Shown here: one piece after another, positions 1-8,500 of the stretch | Layout: each line of letters opens with the position of its first letter | Numbering within the stretch: the first letter of the stretch is position 1 | Assembly: GCA_001797675.1 (NCBI GenBank) | Contig: MGQB01000001.1 | Span: 1 to 64,000 of the forward strand | Reading direction: 5' to 3' | Source of the DNA: Deltaproteobacteria bacterium RBG_13_43_22 | GTDB lineage: Bacteria > Desulfobacterota > RBG-13-43-22 | DNA: 64,000 nt | Made by a program: the position numbers and the translations under genes | Notes under the pieces: generated by a model | What the model was told of the DNA's origin: nothing | The model's input: the letters and a program-made list of their open reading frames with translations, nothing else | The model's database searches: none

Positions 1-1
1 A

Positions 2-84
2 TACCCTGCAAGAAAAAATTTACCCTTTCTTGCTTACGGTGAACCTTTTTCTCTTGACCGTGGCCTTTTAATGGGTGACCCCTT
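2..84 (+). repeat. Box A dispersed repeat, copy 1
   Basis: This 83-bp stretch recurs at 1927-2009 in the same orientation with only a few differences, and at about 63175-63252 in reverse orientation. It contains an internal inverted repeat, GCAAGAAA ... TTTCTTGC. The most conserved part reads CTCTTGACCGTGGCCTTTTA. There is no coding potential. It could be a small mobile element or a structured RNA element; the sequence alone does not decide. Confidence 0.8.
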
Positions 85-280
85 AACTACTCCGAACTTT
101 CTTTTTAAAGCACTTTGAGCTTTGAGCTGATTTTTTCCCCTCACACCTCTCGTCTTATGCCACACGCCTATTTTTCTCTTGACTTTCTCCATTTTTCCCT
201 TTATTTACTTATAATTATCTTTGGTCTATTTGTTTTGAGCCTTCTGCCTTGAACTTTCAGTTCTGAGATTTGGGCCTCAA

Positions 281-380
281 ACCTTGAACTTAGAACCTTG
301 AACTTATTTCCCTTTCAGCTTTCAGCATTAAGATCTTATTCCCCCTTTGAGCTTTCAGCTTTCAGCTTTGAGCTTTGAGC
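281..380. repeat. Degenerate 7-bp tandem arrays
   Basis: Units such as ACCTTGA/ACTTAGA (281-308) and TTTGAGC/TTTCAGC (347-380) repeat in heptamer phase, with one 6-bp unit in the second array. Similar 7-bp-period arrays with other unit sequences occur in many other spacers of this window. Confidence 0.7.
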
Positions 381-387
381 TGCCCAA

Positions 388-495
388 ATTTGTGAAGTTA
401 ACATTTCCTTGCTTTCGAAGTAAGATTACCGGTTAAACGACCGGTTGAAGTGATAGCTGAACAGATATTCCTTTTTTCGAACGGCTAAGATTTTT
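388..495 (+). repeat. Box B dispersed repeat, copy 1 (5' part)
   Basis: It shares the run TTTGTGAAG ... CATTTCCTT ... CGAAGTAAG ... TGAAGTGATAGC ... TTTTTTCGAAC with 59513-59613, and its second half with 1754-1805. The 3' part found in the other two copies (ending AGAGTCAAGAGCAGACTTG) is missing or diverged here. Confidence 0.7.
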
Positions 496-512
496 TATTT
501 CAGAAGTTTAAA

Positions 513-543
513 AACTGGAGGTCACAAATTGTGACCTCCAGTT
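513..543. repeat. Perfect 15-bp inverted repeat with 1-nt centre
   Basis: The arm AACTGGAGGTCACAA is followed by a single A and then its exact reverse complement. In RNA it would form a very stable hairpin. No T-tract follows in either direction, so it is not a canonical terminator. It could be an operator, an RNA structure in the leader of the 651 gene, or a mobile-element end. Confidence 0.85.
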
Positions 544-569
544 CATCCAATTGAGGCGGAACCACCTTA

Positions 570-604
570 TTTCTTTAAGGAGCCAATTTGACACCTTAAA
601 GAAA
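570..604. repeat. 11-bp inverted repeat upstream of 651 gene
   Basis: TTTCTTTAAGG (570-580) and its perfect reverse complement CCTTAAAGAAA (594-604) are separated by 13 bp, about 50 bp before the ATG of the DUF5671-type gene. It looks like an operator or a leader hairpin for that gene pair. Confidence 0.65.
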
Positions 605-650
605 GGGATGATACTTCCCGTATTCTATGGTCTTTTAAAAAGGAGATGCG

Positions 651-1289
651 ATGGCATCAGAAACTCAGGTACTTGAGGCTTTCGTCAAAGAAGCCTTGCC
701 TCACTCTTCCAAGGAAGAAATTGAAAAGGTATTGATAGAGGCAGGCTGGACATCCGAACAGGCAACGGGTGCATTAAAGGTTTTCTCTGATGTAAAATTT
801 CCGATCCCAGTGCCAAGGCCCCGACCGTCCCTCTCGGCAAGGGAAGCATTTCTGTATCTGGTCATGTTCAGTACCCTTTATCTCAGCGCCTACCATTTGG
901 GTAATCTGTTTTTCCTTTTCATCGACAAAGCATTCCCTGACCCGGTCTTTATATTGACCAGACTTCGACTTATGGACCGAATGCGGTGGGCGATTTCCTC
1001 CCTGATTATCGCCTTTCCCATTTTCATGTTGGTTTCAAAGTATATCAGGAAGCAGCTTTTCCAAGATCCCATCAAGCGGCTTTCTCCCGTTCGCCGCTGG
1101 CTGACCTATCTCACCCTGTTCATTGCGGCAGGGGCCTTAATCGGTGATCTTACGACTCTGATTTATAACGTCCTTGGCGGAGACCTTACGGTCCGCTTTC
1201 TGCTCAAGATCGTTGTCGTGGCGGTCATCGCAGGAACGATTTTCAGCTATTATTTATGGGACTTGAGACGCGAGGAAATCGAAAAATGA
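651..1289 (+). CDS. DUF5671-type integral membrane protein with UBA-like N-terminus
   Basis: 212 aa. Residues about 5-50 look like a UBA-type helical bundle (IEKVLIEAGWTSEQATGAL). After a proline-rich linker there are four hydrophobic segments, beginning AFLYLVMFSTLYLSAYHLG, a pattern I associate with DUF5671 membrane proteins. The function of that family is not established. AAAAGGAGATGCG precedes the ATG, giving a good ribosome site. The stop overlaps the next gene start (ATGA), so the two are translationally coupled. The pair sits between two sets of dispersed repeats, which suggests a transferred unit. Confidence 0.75.
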   Translation: MASETQVLEAFVKEALPHSSKEEIEKVLIEAGWTSEQATGALKVFSDVKFPIPVPRPRPSLSAREAFLYLVMFSTLYLSAYHLGNLFFLFIDKAFPDPVFILTRLRLMDRMRWAISSLIIAFPIFMLVSKYIRKQLFQDPIKRLSPVRRWLTYLTLFIAAGALIGDLTTLIYNVLGGDLTVRFLLKIVVVAVIAGTIFSYYLWDLRREEIEK

Positions 1290-1723
1290 AAAAACTAAGC
1301 GGGGTCACATATCTGGCTATTATATCCACCGTCGTCGTCGTGCTTGCGGTGGTTGCAGCTATCATCATAATGGATCCTCCCGGCTTGCAGCGAAAGCGCA
1401 GAATAGATACACACCGTGTTGACAATCTTAAAAATATTTCAAGTTCGATCGATTCCTATTGGGAAAGGAAGAAATCGTTACCCCCAAACCTGGCCGCCTT
1501 GGACATGGAACCCGGCCTAAAGATCCCATTGAAGGACCCGGAAACAGGCATCCCTTATGTCTATGAGGTTACGAGTAAAGATTCCTATCGACTTTGCGCT
1601 GTGTTCTCGGTCGATTCGTCGGATGAGGCACAGGAGTATCGTTCTTCACGCAAATGGTCGCATGGTCCCGGAAGGCATTGTTTTGATCTAAAACCTCCAA
1701 TTAAGTCAGCGGAACAAAGTTAA
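1286..1723 (+). CDS. Hypothetical single-TM protein, partner of DUF5671 gene
   Basis: 145 aa when started at the ATG that overlaps the upstream stop; the track start at 1256 lies inside the upstream gene. One N-terminal membrane anchor (about residues 6-26, rich in Val/Ile) is followed by a periplasmic region with HRVDNLKNISSSIDSYW. That region resembles the start of pilin-like or type II secretion-like small proteins. The rest, with PLKDPETGIPYVYEV, also resembles a small processed pseudopilin-like domain. I do not recognise a specific function. The tight coupling suggests it works with the upstream membrane protein. Confidence 0.65.
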   Translation: MKKLSGVTYLAIISTVVVVLAVVAAIIIMDPPGLQRKRRIDTHRVDNLKNISSSIDSYWERKKSLPPNLAALDMEPGLKIPLKDPETGIPYVYEVTSKDSYRLCAVFSVDSSDEAQEYRSSRKWSHGPGRHCFDLKPPIKSAEQS

Positions 1724-1753
1724 GGATTAACCAGAAATAGGTTCCTGGGCCTG

Positions 1754-1872
1754 ATTGCCGGTTGAAGTGATAGCTTAACAGACAGCGCATTTTTCGAACA
1801 GTCAAGCATTTAGTCTTTTGCAAAAATATGTTTGATTGAATAAAATTGGAGAAAGAGTCAAGAGCAGACTTG
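1754..1872 (+). repeat. Box B dispersed repeat, copy 2
   Basis: It matches 59570-59682 closely. Shared runs include GAAGTGATAGC, TTTTTCGAAC, ATTTAGTCTTTT and GAATAAAATTGGAGAAAGAG, ending AGAGCAGACTTG. It is non-coding. The long conserved 3' end argues for a functional or mobile unit rather than chance similarity. Confidence 0.85.
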
Positions 1873-1926
1873 AAATTTTAACAACGGTGAAGACGTTGAA
1901 AACCAGGAGCAGTTCTAACACGTTCG

Positions 1927-2009
1927 TACCCTGCAAGAAAAAAATTACTCTTTCTTGCGTACGGAGATCCCTTTTCTCTTGACCGTGGCCTTTTAATGGG
2001 TGACCCCTT
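1927..2009 (+). repeat. Box A dispersed repeat, copy 2
   Basis: Same 83-bp unit as 2-84, with the internal GCAAGAAA/TTTCTTGC inverted repeat retained. It lies 90 bp upstream of the RyR/AAA gene. Confidence 0.8.
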
Positions 2010-2099
2010 TATGACAGTGTAAAAGATTCAGTTTGGCCTTATGGAAAATTCGGGCTGGTGATTGAAAATAGGGTTACATCCTACTTGGAGGAGTAAAAC

Positions 2100-4736
2100 A
2101 TGGCGGCAAAAACCGATTCGAGAAGAATTGTTTTAGTTACCGGTGATTTGACCATGGATTGGAACATTGCCCATCTCCGGCGTGTAGAATTTGATAGTCA
2201 TACCTGGAATCCGGATGATTGGACACGTGCCTGCTGGCAGCCAGGAGGTGCAGCGCTCCTTGGGGATTTGATCGAAGAGGTCACCCTTCAGATGCGACAG
2301 AATGAAGGGGAGAAATATAAGGTAAATAGAATCCAGGAGTTGGATCAATCCATCACAACGTGCGATAAACGATTTCATCACTCCTATGCACTTTGGTCTC
2401 TTTTCAAATACAGCAAAAAAGCAAGTAAGGACAATCTCACCTGGCGTGTCTCTGAATTTATTGGGATGGACCGCAGTAATGACGGTTGGACTGAGATTAT
2501 TAAACAACAGTTGCAAGATGTTCCCAATCCTGAGTTGATAGTTCTCGATGATGCCGCCCTCGGTTTCCGTGATCATCCCGAACTCTGGTCCGGGCTTCTT
2601 AAAAAAGGAAAAAAGCAACCTTGGATTCTTCTCAAGATGTCGCGACCGATAGCTCAAGGTCAACTATTCGAGCATCTGCACCAGAAATGGGCAGAACGAC
2701 TGATCGTCGTTATGGGAGTGAATGATCTGAGGCGAACTGAGGTACAAATCAGTCGAGCACTATCTTGGGAACGAACCGCTCAGGATCTCGTTTGGGAGCT
2801 TGTCCATAATCCGCGCGTGAATGCTCTATCAGATTGTGCCCATGTGATCATTCCGTTTGATACAGCAGGCGCTCTTCTTCTATCCCGGAAAAAAGCCGAA
2901 TTGTTTTATGACACCCATACACTCGAAGGCATGTGGGCTCAGGATTATCCAGGGGGCATGATTGGTTACAATTCATGTCTTATGGCAAGTATAGCACGTC
3001 AACTGATGCGCTCTCAGGTAAAGCCGGATATCCATGCCGGTATTCAATCCGGATTGTCTGCCATGCGAAAACTTCATCAAGAGGGATATGGCGATAGAAC
3101 CTTAATAACATCCGATGTCCAACTTTCATTTCCTGTCAAGTTCATTGCCGCTGAGGTGATGAAAGATGCAAAGCTGTTTGCAATGGCGGATGTTCAAGAT
3201 CCGGTTTACTTCCTCAAACTCTCGCCGACGGAATTTGCTGGCAAACCACAAACCAATACATGGACGATTCTCCAGGATAAATATTCAGATTTTCTCAATC
3301 AGTTAGCGCAGCAAATTGTGCTGGAAGGGCCGGATTCCGCTATGCATGATGTTCCCTTGGGGAAATTCCGCCACCTCCTGACAGCAGACCGTCGTGAAAT
3401 CGAAAACTTCCGCAGCATCAGCAGTGTGATTGGTGAGTATTGCAGTCAAAGTCACCAGAAACATCCGCTCTCCATTGCTGTTTTCGGGGCACCCGGATCA
3501 GGAAAATCATTCGGCATCACGGAGATAGCCGAATCGTTATCTCCGGATTTAATCAAGAAAATGGAATTCAACCTGTCTCAATTGAGCGATGTGGAAGCGC
3601 TTCATGACGCCTTGCATCAGGTTCGGGATGTTGGCTTATCCGGAAAAATTCCGCTCGTATTTTGGGATGAATTTGACACCGCTCTGGAGAACCAACCCCT
3701 GGGCTGGCTGCGTCATTTCCTTGCGCCCATGCAAGACGGTGCTTTTCAACAGGGACAGATCACCCATTCCATTGGTTCGGCGATTTTCATTTTTGCCGGT
3801 GGTACCAGCGAGAGCATGGAGGCATTCGGAAAAGGGATAGACAGTAAAATATTCCGGGACATCAAAGGTCCCGATTTTATGAGCCGCTTGAAAGGCTTTG
3901 TCAATATTTTGGGACCGAATCCAATCGGCGGCGACATTTCAACCGATCCGCATTTTGTCATACGCCGGGCCATACTCCTGCGTTCTCTTCTTATCCGCTC
4001 GTGCCCGCGATTGTTAGAGAAAAAGGATGGAAAAGAATCGTTGAATATCGATTCCGGCGTCCTTTTGGCATTTCTTGCCATCAGCAAATACAAACACGGT
4101 GTACGCTCAATGGAATCTTTACTAGCTATGAGCCAGTTGTCGGGTAAGAATCGCTTGGAACGGTCGTGTCTCCCCTCCGAGGCACAGCTAAACCTGCACG
4201 TCAATGGTTTAGAGTTTCAATCCCTCGTTCAGCAAATAATTCTCACTCCCGAGATATTGGAGAAGCTCGCCGAATCCGCTCATCAAGCTTATTGTGATGG
4301 TAAGAAAAGAGATGGTTGGCGCTACGGGGAAGAAAAGAGCGAAGGGAAAAAGATCCATCCGTTGCTTGTGCCCTATGATGATCTCCCGGAATGGGCTAAG
4401 GAGTCGAATCGGGTCAATGTGCGAACAATTCCACAAAAGCTTTCTGCTGCCGGATATATCATGATTCCTTCGCGAAGCAACCAGCCGGCATTGGAATTTC
4501 CGGGAGACGATCTGGAAAAACTCGCACGATTGGAACACGACATCTTTGTGAAGGAAAAACTCGATGCAGGATTCAAGCTCGGAAAGCCGACAAAAGATGA
4601 TCCTTATCGTAATGAGTACCTTGTCGAATGGGAGCAATTACCTGATGGGATAAAGCAAATCGACCATGATATGGTGAGAGGAATTCCCCGTATCCTCTCC
4701 AATGCTGGTTATGCTATTGAAAAGACGAGTAAATAA
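2100..4736 (+). CDS. AAA-type ATPase with two C-terminal RyR-like domains (conflict-system gene)
   Basis: 878 aa. The N-terminal 400 residues are a domain I cannot assign (VLVTGDLTMDWN start; LKMSRPIAQGQL). A P-loop GAPGSGKS lies near residue 465 and a Walker B-like LVFWDEFDT near 520. The C-terminus has RGDGWRYG-like and LPEWAKESNRVNVR motifs (about 731-790), typical of ryanodine-receptor (RyR) domains. A diverged second copy (about 805-875, LPDGIKQIDHDMVRGIP ... NAGY) follows. Prokaryotic RyR domains are known mainly from nucleotide-centred conflict systems. GGAGGAGTAAAAC precedes the ATG. It is followed after 21 bp by the SLOG-like gene, so they probably form one operon. Role in defence is inferred. 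Confidence 0.75.
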   Translation: MAAKTDSRRIVLVTGDLTMDWNIAHLRRVEFDSHTWNPDDWTRACWQPGGAALLGDLIEEVTLQMRQNEGEKYKVNRIQELDQSITTCDKRFHHSYALWSLFKYSKKASKDNLTWRVSEFIGMDRSNDGWTEIIKQQLQDVPNPELIVLDDAALGFRDHPELWSGLLKKGKKQPWILLKMSRPIAQGQLFEHLHQKWAERLIVVMGVNDLRRTEVQISRALSWERTAQDLVWELVHNPRVNALSDCAHVIIPFDTAGALLLSRKKAELFYDTHTLEGMWAQDYPGGMIGYNSCLMASIARQLMRSQVKPDIHAGIQSGLSAMRKLHQEGYGDRTLITSDVQLSFPVKFIAAEVMKDAKLFAMADVQDPVYFLKLSPTEFAGKPQTNTWTILQDKYSDFLNQLAQQIVLEGPDSAMHDVPLGKFRHLLTADRREIENFRSISSVIGEYCSQSHQKHPLSIAVFGAPGSGKSFGITEIAESLSPDLIKKMEFNLSQLSDVEALHDALHQVRDVGLSGKIPLVFWDEFDTALENQPLGWLRHFLAPMQDGAFQQGQITHSIGSAIFIFAGGTSESMEAFGKGIDSKIFRDIKGPDFMSRLKGFVNILGPNPIGGDISTDPHFVIRRAILLRSLLIRSCPRLLEKKDGKESLNIDSGVLLAFLAISKYKHGVRSMESLLAMSQLSGKNRLERSCLPSEAQLNLHVNGLEFQSLVQQIILTPEILEKLAESAHQAYCDGKKRDGWRYGEEKSEGKKIHPLLVPYDDLPEWAKESNRVNVRTIPQKLSAAGYIMIPSRSNQPALEFPGDDLEKLARLEHDIFVKEKLDAGFKLGKPTKDDPYRNEYLVEWEQLPDGIKQIDHDMVRGIPRILSNAGYAIEKTSK

Positions 4737-4757
4737 TAAAGCGAAGGCGCTGGACCC

Positions 4758-5411
4758 ATGAATTCTTCAAAAAGTCCTTTTCGAATCCGGCTCGGAGTCA
4801 CCGGGCACCGGGCAATAAATGATCCGGAGAACATTGCCCTTAAGGTAAAAGAGATATTACGTTCTGAAATATATGAGCTTCTGGAAAATGAAATTTCTCA
4901 AGAAAAAACAAATCCGGTGGCGTTGATGTTTACCGTTGTGACTCCCCTCGCCGAGGGTGCAGATCGTCTAATCGCGAAGGAGGTCTTAAAGTTCCCTGAA
5001 TCGGATATCGAGGTTGTTCTGCCCTTTGCGAAGGATGACTACATGCAGGATTTCGAAACCGAGGAATCGCGACAGGAATTCGAAGAACTCTACCAAAAAT
5101 CACAAAAGCCGATCGTGTTAAAAAACAACCTATCAGCGGGAGCGTTCTCGACAATTGAGCGAACCGAAGCTCGCAATAAAGCTTACGAAGATGCGGGGCG
5201 ATATGTGGTAACCCATTGTGACATATTGATTGCTCTATGGGATGGTCGTCCATCTCGGGGCAGAGGAGGAACCGCCGAGATTGTTGCCTATGCGCGCGAA
5301 GAAAAGCGTCCTTTGATTATTATCTCGACCGAGAATCTTGAACATATTGTGATCGGAAAAGGAAGGAAAATTAACGAATTGACTTCCTTTAATTTCGAGC
5401 CACGGAAGTAA
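4758..5411 (+). CDS. SLOG-type Rossmann-like nucleotide-sensor protein
   Basis: 217 aa. It carries the features of SLOG/LOG-like Rossmann folds: an N-terminal GVTGHR loop, then PLAEGADRLIAKEVL, VVLPF, and CDILIALWDGRPSRGRGGTAE, in which the glycine-rich segment would contact a nucleotide. No membrane segment. SLOG domains are known as sensors or processors of nucleotide ligands in prokaryotic immunity and stress systems. Here it is sandwiched between an RyR/AAA ATPase and a STAND NTPase, so I infer that it senses or makes a signal for them. The ligand cannot be told from sequence. The ribosome site is weak. Confidence 0.7.
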   Translation: MNSSKSPFRIRLGVTGHRAINDPENIALKVKEILRSEIYELLENEISQEKTNPVALMFTVVTPLAEGADRLIAKEVLKFPESDIEVVLPFAKDDYMQDFETEESRQEFEELYQKSQKPIVLKNNLSAGAFSTIERTEARNKAYEDAGRYVVTHCDILIALWDGRPSRGRGGTAEIVAYAREEKRPLIIISTENLEHIVIGKGRKINELTSFNFEPRK

Positions 5412-5527
5412 TCATATGACCCACTCAAAGGATACTTTACGCTACCGTTGGAAAACCCTCCGCATTTTCATTTCTAAATATTTCTCGCGATATGCACATA
5501 AATGATTATAAATTTAAAGGCGATTTA

Positions 5528-8500
5528 ATGGAAAAGACAAAAATATCAGTAGAATGGCAAAAAGTGCATATCTTCATCTCTTCCACGTTCAACGATATGC
5601 ACGCAGAGAGAGACTATCTGGTTAAGAAGGTATTTCCAAAACTGCAGGACTGGTGTGAGAAACGCAAAATACGCATGGTGGATATCGATCTCAGATGGGG
5701 TGTATCGGAAACTGATACCATGAACAAAAAAGTAGTAAGCACATGCTTAAGGAATATAGATAAATGTAGGCCATTCTTTATTTGCCTTTTAGGACAAAGA
5801 CGCGGATGGGTGCCGAAAAGAGATGACATTTCCGACGATACATTTAAAGATTTTCCGGAAATCAAAAACTATGCAGACAATGCATCAGTTACGGAAATGG
5901 AAATTCTTCATGCATTAATAGATCCGCTGCATAAAACAAGGTCGTGTCTTCAGGAAGAATCTGGTGAGTATTACGATCCGGTAAAACACGCCTTTTTTTA
6001 TCTTCGCGATCCTTCATACCTCGATTTTTTGCCTTCAACGCCAGACTTGTTGCGCAAAGCATATACCAATGAGTTAGATGAGTTAATAGAGGATATATCC
6101 CGGCAGACCGCAGATAATGAGCTTAAAACCTGGCGGGAGAAAAAAATACCAGCAACAAACCGTCCCGTACGTAACTATAATGTCAAATGGAATTCCGAGG
6201 CACAAACACCTGAGCTTCGTACTCCTTTAACTAGTTCTTCCGATGAGCCTAAATCGAAAGTTTCGGCCAAGTGGAGGCGGTTATGGAAATTGGCAGGGAT
6301 TGACTTAGAGGACAGGGATATTTCAATACCCGAAGGCTTGCGGGAGAAAGCAGAAAAATTCAACACAACGTTCACAAAAGGAAGACTCGGTGAATTCAAG
6401 GCTGAAAACAAAGAGCTTAGTGATATTATTTTTTCTGATCTAACAGAAGCCATCCGAGAGCGGTTTTATGATCATATAGATATAGTAGAAGCTGAATCAG
6501 TAGATGAAACTGATTTACAGAAAGAGATCGACCAGCAGGAGCAATTTGTAGCTCTGAACAGTGTCGGGTTCATTCAACGCACAGGTGACTTCGACCAGTT
6601 AGATGCATATGCTGCTGATAACTCTCAAAAGCTTTTTGTGCTCACCGCTCCGGCAGGTATGGGAAAATCCATGTTCCTTGCAAAGTGGGTTGACAGGTAC
6701 AGGACAAAAGTCAATTCGGAATCTAATGAAAGCATACATTTCCGGTTTATTGGACAAAGTGACAAATCCACCGCGTTCTATAATATATGGTACTCGCTTC
6801 TCGAAGAAATAAAGGAGCATACGGGAAAACTTGAAGATGAGATTATAAAGGATGAACAGGGTAATGAAGACAGATTGGAAGCAATCCCTACCGATCCAGT
6901 CGAACTCCACAATTCACTTTATGACATACTCAGAAAGATCGGCACAAGAGGGAAAACCATAATAGTGCTTGATGCCCTTAATCAGCTTGAGACCGGACTT
7001 AAAGATCTAAACTGGCTACAGAGCGAATTGCCCGAAGGCATCAATATGATTGTGAGCTTCAAACGCGGCACTGAAGACACGGACGCAGAAAAACTATATG
7101 GAATATTGAAAGATAGTGCAGTGATTTCGGAAATAAAGCCGTTTGAAAGTACCGATGACCGAAAAAAGCTCATCGATGAATATCTCATGCAATATCTTAA
7201 AGAACTGGATCAAAAGCATATTAATGCATTACTGGAAATAGAAGCTTCAAAGAATCCGCTTTTCTTAAAGATTGTACTTAATGAGCTCCGCATTTTCGGT
7301 GCTTTCTTAAATATCAAAGATAAGATCCGCAATGATTTCGGAAATGATCCGCTATCCGCTTTTGAAGGAGTGCTGAAGAGACTTGAGAATGATCCGGCAT
7401 ATTCGTCAATTCCTCCAAAGATTTCTGTGCCATTAATCTTCGGTCTTCTTGCAAATTCCCGCTATGGCCTTTCAGCAGATGAACTGGTTCATATGCTTCT
7501 TGACACTCTCGGATATGAGAGGAAGGATGAAAATCTTAATCAAATAAAAGAAACCGTGTATCTCAATCTCCGCCAGATAAGGCCATATCTTTCGAGGAAA
7601 GAAGGCAGATATGATTTTTTCTATGAAAGTTTTAAAATTGCCGCTCTCAAGAGGTATGCAAATGAAAAATCAAATTATCAAATAAGTGGTTTAATGCAAG
7701 GGAAAGTACAATCCGATATAAATGCGGAAATTGTTACTTTAAAAATCAAAGACTGGCATAAAATACTTGCTGATTATTTTTACAAGCTTCCATTATGGGT
7801 GAAAAAGAATTCAAATAATGGCGGACAAAACCAAGAGCAGGAAAGCAGCCGGGAGGCTGATTATAATGATGATCCCAATAAACGCAAGGTGTCAGAACTG
7901 CCGTACCACCTTACAATGGCTGAGGATTGGGGTAGTGTTGAAGAAACGTTGTGCAATTTGTGGTTTGTAGAAGCAAAGGTGAGGGCTGGGATGGTTTTTG
8001 AGTTGCAACAGGATTATGCCGATGCACTCCGCCGGTTTCCAGAGATGCAGGAAAAGAAAAGGAAGGAGGAGGAGCAACAAAATAAAATCAAGAAATATAC
8101 TGATGAATTGATTGCCTATTCCAAAGCATGGAGTGAACGCCGCCGCCAATTGGCACTTGGCAAAGCAATAATCGAAGTAGAACCGCAACATCCGGAGCCC
8201 CCACCCTCCTGCCGGATGTGGACTCAGGACGAGATCGATTTGGAATGTCAGCGCATCATTGAAAATCCCACTCCTCTTGACACACTGTCCATCTTTAATG
8301 GATTTGTGATCTCACAGTGCCATACGCTGATTGAGAATGGTAGTGGTAGATGGCGGGGATTCGTCCTACAACATGCTTTAAACTATAGCCCCGCCGGGGC
8401 CGTTCACGACGCTGCCGCTTTGATCCTACCGACCCTTCAAAGGCCGTATTTTTCACGCCGCTGGTCAATCGATGAGCGTACCAATCCCATTCCAGCTCTT

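Larger units (their letters stand above)
1..650. other. Repeat-rich intergenic region, no gene
   Basis: I find no supportable gene here. The stretch holds a box A repeat (2-84), short degenerate 7-bp tandem arrays (281-308 and 347-380), a partial box B repeat (about 388-495), and two strong inverted repeats (513-543 and 570-604) just before the first gene. Confidence 0.7.
1724..2099. other. Intergenic region with box B and box A repeats
   Basis: This 376-bp spacer holds box B copy 2 (1754-1872) followed by box A copy 2 (1927-2009), then about 90 bp that must contain the promoter of the 2100 gene. I see no gene in it. Confidence 0.7.
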
